NCBI RefSeq assembly: GCF_033115175.1
Contig: NC_084838.1
Span: forward strand, 38,481,468 to 38,545,467
Source of the DNA: Lepus europaeus
Taxonomy: Eukaryota > Chordata > Mammalia > Lagomorpha > Leporidae
DNA length: 64,000 bases
Direction: 5' to 3'
Shown: positions 1 through 19,300 of the stretch, in pieces
How positions within the stretch are numbered: the first letter of the stretch is position 1
How the letters are laid out: each line of letters starts with the position of its first letter
Notes under the pieces: generated by a model
Seen by the model: only the letters and a program-made list of their open reading frames with translations
What the model was told of the DNA's origin: nothing
Database searches by the model: none
Program-made: the position numbers and the translations under genes

Positions 1-217
1 ATTCAGCTCTCTACTAATATGCCTGGGCAAGAAGAAGCAGAAGCCCAAGTTCTTGGGGACCTGGATGAAACTCCTGGCTTCTGGCTTCAGCCTGGCTCAG
101 TTCTAGCTGATATGGACATCTTGGGAGTAAACCAGCAGGTAGATATTTGTCTCTGTCTCTCCCTCTCTCTGTGTAATTCTGCCTTTCAAATAAATAAATG
201 AATCTTTAAAAAATTAT
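1..217 (+). repeat. CSINE, cut by the window edge
   Basis: The 3' two-thirds of a C-repeat, ending CAAATAAATAAATGAATC. It lies in the GNE intron left of the first visible exon. Confidence 0.85.
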
Positions 218-295
218 TTTTATTTCAGAGCAGAATGTTGTCCCATCTAGTGTGATACAAATACTTTTTTCTGTTATTTTGTTTTTAGATTTTTA

Positions 296-622
296 TTTTT
301 TAAGGTTTATTTATTTATTTGAAAGGCAGAGGTATAGAGAGAGAGGGAGAGACAGAGAAAGAGATCTTCCCTCTGCTGGTTCATTCCCCAACTGGCCACA
401 ACAGCCAGGGCCAGGCTGGGCCAAAGCCAGGAGCCAGGAACTTCATTTGGGTCTCCCACATGGGTGCACGGTCCCAAGCACTTGGGCCATCCTCTGCTTC
501 CTCCTCAGGTGCATTAGCAGGGATCTGGATTGGAAGTAGAGCAGCTGGGACATGAACCAGTGCCCAAATGGGATGCTGGCAATTGCAGGTAGGCCCAATG
601 CATGCCACAATGCCTGCCCCGT
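296..622 (-). repeat. CSINE, antisense
   Basis: Begins with the reversed tail TTTATTTATTTATTTGAAAG and ends CACAATGCCTGCCCC. GNE intron. Confidence 0.85.
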
Positions 623-847
623 AAAAGTAATTCTTTGGAGGCACAACCAGCTTACCAATACCTGTCTTTGACTCATATTGTAATTTGAATAAAGCAGGAA
701 TGTGAAGGAAATAAGAAAAAACAAAGTAGATATCCCATTCACAACAACAAAAACACCTAAAATCAATCAAAACAAAAAAACTATGAGATTTACATAAAGG
801 TAGTTGTAAAACTTTACTGTGACATATAAAGACTTGAAAAAATGTCC

Positions 848-1168
848 TGGGGCTGGTGTTGTGGTATAGCAAGAAACGCCACCACCTACAGTGCCGGCAT
901 CCCATATGGATGCCACTTCGTGTCTCGGCTGCTCCACTTCCAATCCAGCTCCCAGCTAATGGTCTGGGGAAAAGTAGTTTGGGCCTCTGTAACCATGTGG
1001 GAGGCCCGAATGAAACTCCTGGCTTTGGCATGGCAGAGCCTGGCCTTTGTGGCATCTGGAGAATGAATCAATGGATGGAAGATTTTTTTCTCTCTCTCTC
1101 TCTTGTTCTCTCTCTCCTTCTCTCTGTAACTCTGAATTTCAAAAAATAAATAAATAATTTTTGAAAAA
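848..1168 (+). repeat. CSINE, sense
   Basis: Starts CTGGGGCTGGTGTTGTGG, carries CCCATATGGATGCC and ends in an AAATAAATAAATAA tail. GNE intron. Confidence 0.9.
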
Positions 1169-1877
1169 TGCCCTGAATGGAAGCATTGAGTACTTTTTAA
1201 ATGTCAGTGCTTTCTGAATGGCATTATAAGTACAACATAATTCTAGCTGGCATTTCATTGGGATTTTAAAAGTTTAGCAAAATAACCATAAATCACAGTG
1301 ACGGTTTAAAGTTTCACAGTTATTGCTCTGAAATTTACTTAAAATAATACACTGTAATGGATAGGAGGGACCATGTTTGGAATTAGAACACATCACAAAG
1401 CACAGTAACTCAGTAGTCTGTGCCGGCCAGCGTGGAAATTTACCCTGAGCAAATCGAGTATCCAAGCCATTACTGGCTTCACCATGGGAGATGATTAAAG
1501 CTCAGCTACTCAGGATAACTCTTTATTGCCTCAGCATTTAAGCAAGAAAATATTGCCAACTTGAAAGAGTAAAATATGACCTTTTAAAGAACCAGATTCA
1601 GGTGAGCCCACATTCACCGTAAGCTTAAAAGGAGCCCAGCTCTTTGGCTGTGGAGTTGTCCTTGCTTCCACAGCCCTGTATTGGGATGGATTCCCAGGAA
1701 TGTGCTTGGGCTTATCGCAGGCCAGGCTAAGCCAGATAGTGGCTTCCTCCCCAGCAGTCGTCTGAGTCTGCAGAACTATTCTATGGCAATGTCTGATTCC
1801 TCATGAAAAAGATCAAAAGATTCATGGTATTCTCCTTAACTACCAGTGAGTCAGATTTATTATTTTTTCTCTTTTAG
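1169..1877 (+). other. GNE intron end, no repeat seen
   Basis: AT-rich unique sequence up to the acceptor at 1876-1877. I see no other feature in it. Confidence 0.5.
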
Positions 1878-11324
<9,447 letters not shown>

Positions 11325-11769
11325 GCCTCCAGGAGCGGACAGGGACCAGTGCTGGAGAGAGCTTTAGTGGAATCAACTTCTTGTCTCTGAGACGAACACT
11401 GCCTGAAAGGCAGATCCGTTACTTCACCGGCAGGTGACGTCGGCACGCGTGTTTTTGCTTTCTGTCTCTTCTTCCACATTTACCTTGTACAATCCCTGTT
11501 TTTGTAGATGTTACTTTTCCTGATGGTTTCCTAGTAGAGGTCGTTTTGACTCAAACTCTGTAAGTTCCGTCACAATTTTCTGTGCCAAAAGGAGCTATAA
11601 TAAGAGACCAGGGAGCCTTAGGACTAAAATCAACCACTTAGACCTGCAGGCTGTGCCTGGGTGGTGAAGTTCATCCTGGAATTTGAGTTAATAATCCTTC
11701 CTCTAACCCCAAACTCAGATCACGGAAAGGGATCCAGTCAGGGAAGAGCAGGAAACTTTACCAGGAAAG

Positions 11770-11900
11770 GCTTAAGTAAACTTGTTTTTAAAAAGTTTTA
11801 TTGAGGTATTTTTTAAAGTATACAATTTGATAAGCTTTGGCATATGTATATACCTGTGAACCCATCACTACCATCAAGACATTGAACTTTCTGTCACCGC
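11770..11900 (-). repeat. L1-like antisense fragment in the GNE 3' UTR
   Basis: TTTTATTGAGGTATTTTTTA followed by GGCATATGTATATACCTGTG and CCATCACTACCATCAAGAC recalls the antisense 3' end of old L1 families. Confidence 0.45.
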
Positions 11901-12184
11901 AAATGTCATTTGTAAGACTTTACAGCAGGGATCTGGATGACAACAGCCTTGTGCTTATCTTCTTAGAGATAGCTGAGGAGCCACCAGGACACACAGCCTG
12001 GGAAAGGAGATTAACGAACAACAGACACTTTCCCCTTCCTTATCATAGCATGTTCACTCTGAGCCTGGGAGCGTCTGGATGTGCCATACCCAGAGCCCAG
12101 ATCTGTGGGTCTAGATTCTGACCAAGTTTGCTTTCACTGGTATCAAAATATAAAAGCCAAAGGTGTGGCTTTTAATTGTAACCT

Positions 12185-12410
12185 GGAAGAATTACTAACA
12201 GTCACTACTTACTAAGTTCCTGCTATGTGCCAGCCTCTGAATCAGGTGCTTCATATGTATTTTTATCACCTGTGAGGGTTCTTTAAATCCCGTACAGAAA
12301 CTCAAACTTCATGTGTTTTAAGTGGTATACCTCAGGCTACGGGCTGTACTGAAGGAGCTGGTTTGAACCAGGTCCCTGTGTGCTTTTTCTACTAAGCCTT
12401 CAACCCCTCA
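12185..12410 (-). repeat. MIR-like SINE, antisense
   Basis: CTAAGTTCCTGCTATGTGCC, then CTTCATATGTATTTTTATCA and a GGTTTGAACCAGGTCCC block resemble MIR in reverse. It lies in the putative GNE 3' UTR. Confidence 0.5.
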
Positions 12411-12676
12411 TTTCAAAACAGCTTTCAAAATGCTGATACATACTAGCTCGCTCGAGGCTACCAAATGCTTTAACAAGAATATGATTTCCAAATGACTTAT
12501 CCTTGGCCCTCTGTCTCAGCAGTGAGTTTAATCATATAGTCCTCTCTGCTATGGAAATCATGCCACTAGAATATTCGGTCTAGTGAAAGCTTTTTCTGGG
12601 TACTCTTAGATAATCTAAAGATTGTTTTAGTTAAACCTGAAGGTTTATACATTGTCATTTCCGTGTTAACATATAA

Positions 12677-12682
12677 AATAAA
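12677..12682 (+). terminator. Candidate GNE polyadenylation signal, proximal
   Basis: AATAAA in an AT-rich context about 1.35 kb after the GNE stop. No strong GU-rich element follows, so this is only a candidate. Confidence 0.35.
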
Positions 12683-13121
12683 ATGAAGTAATCAGTTTCG
12701 CATTTGAATGACTTTCTCCTGGCGGGTTATGTGAAAGATATGGCTGGCCGATTCCTAGTACTCTGAATAACCTCCAGGTCCTGTTTTGTTCAAACATTCC
12801 ATGGCGATTCCTGGGGAGGAAGCTCAGCTGAGCAGCAGTCACACACAGAGTGCCATCAGTCATTCTTCAGTGAATCCATAACCACTCGGCACACCAACTG
12901 TATTGCTACCAAATAATTGAAAGGATGGTACTGAATCTATAACCAGTCTTAGTTTCTAATAAGTTCACAGAAAAGCTAATATATTTGACATAAATTATTA
13001 CATGTGGTCAAATGATCACAATTTATTTTATTTTAATGTAAATGTTATTGGTCTGAGCCAATTCTAAAGAAAAAATATATTTCCTTGTTGAAATACTAAC
13101 TGTTGTTCGTTGTATTTTTTT

Positions 13122-13400
13122 GTTTGTTTGTTTAATTTTATTTATTTGAAAGGCAGAGTGACAGAGAAAGGGACAGAGTTCTTCCATCCACTGGTTCATT
13201 CCCCAAATGGCTATGACAGTTGGGGCTGGCCTGGGCCAGGACAACACCAGGAGCCAGGAACTCTATCCGGGTCTCCCCCATGGATGGCAGAGGCCCAAGC
13301 ACTTCCCAGGTGCATTAGCAGGGAGCTAGATTGGAAGCAGAGCAGCCAGGACTAGAACTGACACTCTAGGATGCCAGTCTTACAGGTAGCAGCTTAGCTC
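13122..13400 (-). repeat. CSINE, antisense
   Basis: Reversed tail TTTTATTTATTTGAAAGGC; end ACAGGTAGCAGCTTAGC. It is adjacent to a second copy. Confidence 0.8.
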
Positions 13401-13407
13401 CCCCACC

Positions 13408-13693
13408 CCCTTTTAATTTGAAAGGCAGAGTTACAGAAAGAGAGAAAATCTTCCATCTGTGGGTTCACCCCCAAGATGGCCACAATGGCTAGAGTTTGCC
13501 AGAGCGAAATCAGGAGCTAGGAGCTTCAGGGTCTCCCAGGTGGGTGCACTTGGGCCATCCTCTGCTGCTTTCCCAGGCGCATTAGCAGGGAGCTGGATCA
13601 GAAATGGAGCAGCTGGGACTCAAACTGGTATCCATATGGGATGCTGGCATCCCAGGCAGCTGCTTAAACTGCTACCCCACAGCGCCAGCCCTG
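13408..13693 (-). repeat. CSINE, antisense
   Basis: Starts TTTTAATTTGAAAGGCAGAG and ends CCCACAGCGCCAGCCC. It is tandem with the previous copy and in the same direction. Confidence 0.82.
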
Positions 13694-13780
13694 CACTAAA
13701 AGCATTTCCCTCCCAGAAGAGCCTTAAATTATGTTTACTTTTTGAAGGTTATACAACATCTAATCTCATTATCTTTTTTT

Positions 13781-13875
13781 TAGAAAACTTTTATTTAATA
13801 AATATAAATTTCCAAAGTACAACTTTTGGATTATAGTGGTTTTTTTCCCCCCATAACCACCCTCCCTCCCTCTCA
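13781..13875 (-). mobile_element. Lagomorph L1 3' end, antisense, truncated
   Basis: AAACTTTTATTTAATAAATA followed by TTTCCAAAGTACAACTTTTG and a C-rich patch matches my memory of the rabbit L1 3' terminus in antisense. Confidence 0.55.
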
Positions 13876-14371
13876 TTATTTTCTTAACCAGAAAAATGTC
13901 TCTTCATAGAAACCGTTGTTAGAGAACATTTAAAACTAGACATGTTTAACGCCTACTGAATCCTCGCACTGCCTAGCTCTCTCATTTTATGAAGCCTGGG
14001 CATTAGACACAATCCCAAGTTACTACTCCTGTGTAACAAACCACCTCAAAACCCAGTAATTGTTCTCTCCCATGTTTGTGGGTCAGGACTTTGGGAAAGA
14101 TTACACTTGGTGGTCATGTACCTGGAGTTACAGTGGCTGGAGCTGGAGCAGCAGGAGGGTGGAATACCTAAGGCCTGGCCAGGCCCCTCTCTGCACGTAG
14201 CTGCAGGGTCTTAGGTGGTCTCTGTGGGCAAGCTTGGGCTTCCTCACAGCACCGCAGCCTCAGTTGTAGAGCTATTTCTGTGGTGGCACAGGATAAACTA
14301 GTGTTCCAGTAATAAATTGTGCTGCCTTTTACCTAGCTTTGGAAGTTAGCATCACCTTATCTATTACTACT
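13876..14371 (+). other. Unique stretch, end of GNE 3' UTR or intergenic
   Basis: It contains the distal AATAAA candidate at 14311-14316. No gene or clear repeat is seen. Confidence 0.4.
14311..14316 (+). terminator. Candidate GNE polyadenylation signal, distal
   Basis: AATAAA followed by TTGTGCTGCC, a mild GU-rich stretch, about 3 kb after the GNE stop and outside the CSINE tails. It is the last plausible non-repeat signal before the convergent CLTA 3' end. Confidence 0.4.
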
Positions 14372-14634
14372 ATTTTTTTTTTTTTTATTTATCTATTTAT
14401 TTGAAAGGCAGAGGCAGAGAGGGAGAAAGAGAGGGGTCTTCCATCTGCCCATTCCTCAGATGACCACAACAGCAGGAGCTGCGCTGATCAGGAGCCAGGA
14501 GTCTCCTGCAGGTCTCCCACGAGGGTGCAGGGGCCCAAGACTTAGGCCATCTTCCACTGCTTTCCCAGACCACAGCAGAGAGCTGGACGGGAAGTGGAGC
14601 AGCCAGTGGCACCCGCCACGCCACAGCGCAGGCC
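14372..14634 (-). repeat. CSINE, antisense
   Basis: Reversed tail TTATTTATCTATTTATTTG; end CCACAGCGCAGGCCCC. The CCATATGGG block is missing, so it is internally shortened. Confidence 0.82.
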
Positions 14635-14705
14635 CCTCTTGGTACCTGGTAGAGTATCAGATTTTGCTGACATTTTAGACTGCCATGGCCCTCCTTAAAA
14701 AAAAC

Positions 14706-14972
14706 CCACTTGGGAGTGGATGTTCAGCCTAGCAGTCGAGATGTACTTGTCCCACATTGGAATGCCAGGGTTCGAGGCCTGACTGCTTCCAGTCGCGCTT
14801 TCCGCTAAGGTGAACCCTGGGAGGCAGCAGATAATGGCTCAAGTGAATGGGTCTCTGCCACTTGGATTCTAGAACAGCTTCAGCTTGGCCCAACCCTGGT
14901 TGTTGTGGGCACCTGGGGTGTGAGCCAGCAGATGGAAGATCCGTGTCTGCACCTTTCAAATAAAATAACTTC
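14706..14972 (+). repeat. Old CSINE, sense
   Basis: Diverged copy: GTGGATGTTCAGCCTAGCAG, TTCGAGGCCTGACTGC, and tail CCTTTCAAATAAAATAAC. GNE-CLTA intergenic. Confidence 0.65.
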
Positions 14973-15566
14973 CTTGAAAGGTTCAACTTTGTATAAAAAA
15001 ATCCATGAAGGTTTTTCCATACTACACATTTTCCACGAACTTTGTGAAGGCTGCTCATAGTAACGAATGGCCTGGGAACACAGTGACCTATGGCAGCGCT
15101 GGCAGAAGGGAAGAATGAGCAGAAGCCAGGAATGTGGTCCGGATGGAGAAAAGCAGGGGAGGCAGGAGGAAAAGAAATGCAAGCTCCTCTGCATCCAGAC
15201 TTCATCAGTACTGGAAGGACTGTGGCCATTTTTTGGCAAGGGCAAGACTTCTCCTCCTAACCTGAGCGTGCCATTACCGTTCACCCCAATCTCCAACTTG
15301 GAAATACTATCAGGTGCCTACACGCGGATGACTTCTCAAAGATGGCTTTATTCCTCTCCCCATGCCAGTTGTGAGGACGGATGACATGCTGGCGGGAGAA
15401 TGCAGCAGGGCCTCCCGGAAGCACTGGGTGCCCAGACCAATGCGCTCCAACAGCGCTTTTCTGCGAGGATGGAGATGCTCCAGGACCTGCACAGTCCAAG
15501 CTGCACATCACCTAACCACATGTGTCGAGCACGTGAGATACAACTAGGGCGAGAAAGGTTTTTTTT

Positions 15567-15825
15567 TTCTTAAAAGATTAATTTATTTATTTGAAAGAGT
15601 TACACAGAGAGAGAGAAGAGGCATAGACAGAGGTCTTCGATCTGCTGGTTCACTCCCCAGTTGGCTGTGACGGTCGGAGCTGGGCCGATCCGAAGCCAGA
15701 AGCCAGGAATTTCTTCCAGTCTCCCATGCAGGGGCCATCTTCCACTATCTTCCCAGGCCACAGCAGAGAGCTGGATCAGAAGTGGAGCAGCTGGGCTTTA
15801 CCCACTACACCACAGCGCTGGCCCC
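15567..15825 (-). repeat. CSINE, antisense
   Basis: Reversed tail AAGATTAATTTATTTATTTG; end ACACCACAGCGCTGGCCCC. It lies just downstream of the CLTA 3' end. Confidence 0.85.
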
Positions 15826-16054
15826 AGCAATCTATTTTTAACTAACAAATTATACCAGTGAACACTGTACTGGACAACACAGGCTTAGATGAGGGACTTC
15901 CACTGGAAATGTGGACTGAGCGCTTCAGATGGCACAGACCCCAGCAGGTGCTACGGGAATCAAGAGGAGGGGCTAGCCGCACACCACTGCTATCTGACTC
16001 GGGCTTGCTGGCTGAATCCAAAAGACCTTGAGGTCAATAAAAAAGCTTCCTGAG

Positions 16055-16331
16055 CATTGTTTGAAACAGAAGTTTATTCTCCGAATAATGCATAAAAGCA
16101 CAGCTGAGGCTACTGTTGGGAGCATCCCTCCCTTCCTCTTCCTCCTCCACCCTCCTCTCTGAAAGCCAGGGAGAACACAGTTGAAGGAAACATGCAATCA
16201 CAAACAATGATCAACTCTAAAGACAAAAGGTTTGGTCCAAAAGAACTCAACATAATTAATCCAATTACTGTGAACAGCTCACTGAGTAGGATTAAGATAT
16301 TGCAGATGTAGTGTTTCCACAGGGCGGCTCT
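16055..16331 (-). other. CLTA: CLTA 3' UTR
   Basis: About 277 bases from the stop to a cleavage site expected 15-25 bases past the AATAAA at 16073-16078. It contains no recognised repeat. Confidence 0.8.
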
Positions 16332-19300
16332 TCAGTGCACCAGGGGGGCCTGCTTGAGGGAGATGAGAACTGAGCGCATGCGGGAGACGTCTTTGGCCTG
16401 CTTGCTGGACTTGGGGTTAAAGTCACATAGCCGGGCCACCCGTTCCCACTCAGTGCCTGGGGACGATTCATCAATGTCGTTTACAAAGGCTTCTTCTGCT
16501 GCCCTGGAAGCAACAACAAAACATGTTGGTTTAATGCAGAACCACCTTGGAGCAGCCTGGCGGGCTGCCTTGCTACAGAAAAGTGACTGCCTCTGTCTCT
16601 CCATCCCTGGCTCAGTGGCAGCTTTCCCCAGGAACAGTCCCTGACTCAGGGACTCAGGGTCACACGTGGGCAGCTCTCCCAGGCACAGGGTGCCCAGGCT
16701 ACTGCGTAAAATGTTGGAATACAGGTGTTTGGTTCAGGGCTGTCTCTCTGCCTGGCTGTCTCTGCTCGTTTGAAGGATTAAAAAATAAATATTTAAGAAA
16801 GAAATAAAGGCAGTCCTTAGCCAGTTCCACACCGCTTTTATTAAAAGCAAAGCAGCAGGCCGGTCAAGAACTTGGAGAGTAGCTTATACTGAGTTTCAAG
16901 GAAATTTAGAGCCTTCTAAAAATCCCACAGGCACTGCACAGTAGCCTCTAGATTCATTTCCTCCGGCTGGAGAGAAACAGGGCAGATCAAAAGAAACTCA
17001 AGACGAAGCTCCCATGCTAGCAGGCACTCAAGACCAAAAGCCATTCTGGGGGGCGGGGAGGGGGCGTCGGGGCATTCTCTAGTTCAGCCAGAGTTGCCGT
17101 TTTCTCTCCAGCCAGGTGCCTGGGGGCCACTCAGGGCACACCACTCCAGCAGGAGAGCCAGCATTAGCTGCTTTTTTGGCAGGGGCTACTCCAACATTCT
17201 TCCACACCAAGGTGAGCCCACCCGCAGCCGGGAACCAGCTGGTGGGAGCTCCAGCCTGGAAGGACAGTGGGCAGAGGTGGGACGACACACTATTCCATCT
17301 ACTCCAACAAGCATCACGGGCAAAGCAGAAGCAATGAAGGTGACTGGTCTGCAGGGACGGAGGGGTGGCACTATCACAGGGATGGCCGTGGCAAACACCG
17401 CTGAAGCCCAGAGCCACTACAACACTGCGACTTCATGGCACACACAGTTAGGGCAGTGAGAAAGGTTTACTTAACTGTTCTAGGCTGTAGCAAGGATGGT
17501 TTATGTTTGTGCTTAAGGGTGAAGAGAAGAAAAGAAACAAGGAGAGAAACTTTAGGTCAGATATAGAAAATGAGAATGCGCTCAATGCAGATGGTCAGTA
17601 AGCTAGACATGCCCCTGCCACTCTATCTCTGCTTGGAACGTGCAGCTGGCTTTGCGGGGCCACCCTGCTGCCCGGCAAAACCAGACTCGGCCTTTCCAGT
17701 CTCCGTTTCTACTCCAGAGAGAATGTGCAAAAATCAAATCAAACACCACCTGTAAGTCCAGCATTTCACAAATCTCATTGCAAATGCATCCAAGGGCCCA
17801 GGAAACCCAGTTCTGGCTTCTGCTGGGATGACTGTTGGCCCTAAGAGGCTCTCCAGACCGCCCCAACCCCCCATCTTCCACAGGTCCCTTTCCTCCTCCA
17901 CTCCACCCTCATCTCCCTTAGACCCACAAGCTGGCCCTAACTTTTAAGGAGGAAACAGTGACAACTGTTTCCAAGTCTTCAGCAATACAGCTTTGGTAAC
18001 AGGAATCCAAAACAAAATAAAAATAGAAAGAAAAACTTTTCCAAAGAGATGCCATTTTGGGGGGCAGGGCATGAGGGAAGACCCCAAGTGGCCCATATCA
18101 GACAGTTTTGCTATCCTGACCGCAAGCTAGGGGACTCTCTGCTCGGGTGGGGACTAGGCACTAGAAGCTGGCCACTGAACAGCAATTTCTGACATGTCAG
18201 ATGGTAGAGGAACAATTACACAACCCATGAAGACAATCCCCCCGGCTCTGAACTCTCCTGCCCAAGGGAGAGGTACCTGACCCCACAGTCTCTGAGGGAA
18301 CCAAGTGATGAAAATGCTGCCCCCACAGCTGACTCTGGCAATGCAAGGTGCTGCTGCTCCCTGGCTCCTAACCTCCTGGGTCTGTCACCTGCTCCCAAGT
18401 GAGGAGAATTCTTCCCACCTCAGGCAGGCAAAAGGGCACAGGTAGCAGCAGTGGTGGCAGCAACAGCAAGAGGTCAGATCCCACTGGTGTCCCAAATCCT
18501 TCCCAGGCAAGACCATGAATGACCCCCGTTCTGAAAGAGTCCGCTCTCTTCCCTCTAAATCCCCGAATATGAAAAATGGCAATGAGCGGCTGAAGGGAGT
18601 TGTTATTCCACAAGGCGATCATGGGAGCATCCCCTAGCTTATCAACTCTTAGGCAGCTCCCACAGGGCCAATCTGAAATATTTTAAAGAGCAAAACAACT
18701 TGTGACACAAAAGGAGCATTAACTCTAAACAGAAAATAGAATCAAAACAAGAAAGGAATTAGTTTTGCAACATACACATAACCAATCACGTCAGCGAAGG
18801 GTTGTTTGTAGAAAGCTTCATCTGCCACCCTAGACAGCAAGAGGTCCAAAGGCAGGCAAGCAGGCAGGAAAAAAGAGAGAACATTGAGAAGCAGAAACAT
18901 CTACAATCCACAATAGAGGTGTGATGTGCTCTGCGGAGCTGCTTCCGGGGCTCCAGCCTAAACCCCTGACGCTTCGAGCGCTGGAGACCACGGCAGGCCA
19001 GGGCTTCCCACTGGCCTTCCCACATGGGGACTCTCCACCAGAGTGAGCACTGCCAATTTCAGCCCCAAGGCCTATCCTGGCAACACCGAGCATTTATTAA
19101 GCACTCAACATGCGTTAACGATTCAATCCTCAACCCTAACAGCTCACGACACAGTGGTCGTCCCACCATCCTTCAGAGGAAGCACCTGGCTCAGCTACAT
19201 CACAGTGGAGCTGTGCAGGACTCACCCAGGGCCACCTGGCTCCAGGTCCAGGGTTCTTCCCATTTCCTACCGTATATTAACGCTTCCTTCCGAACTGGTG

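Larger units (their letters stand above)
11325..12700 (+). other. GNE: GNE 3' UTR (distal end not fixed)
   Basis: This is the sequence after the GNE stop. The first canonical AATAAA in GNE sense is at 12677-12682, giving a 3' UTR near 1.4 kb. Another AATAAA at 14311-14316 would give about 3 kb, closer to the long human 3' UTR as I remember it. The stretch holds an antisense old L1-like piece near 11770-11900 and a MIR-like piece near 12185-12410. Which end is used cannot be decided from sequence alone. Confidence 0.5.

Noticed and set aside
381-1055. 224-codon minus-strand frame
   Set aside because: It is made of two CSINE copies and the sequence between; not a gene.
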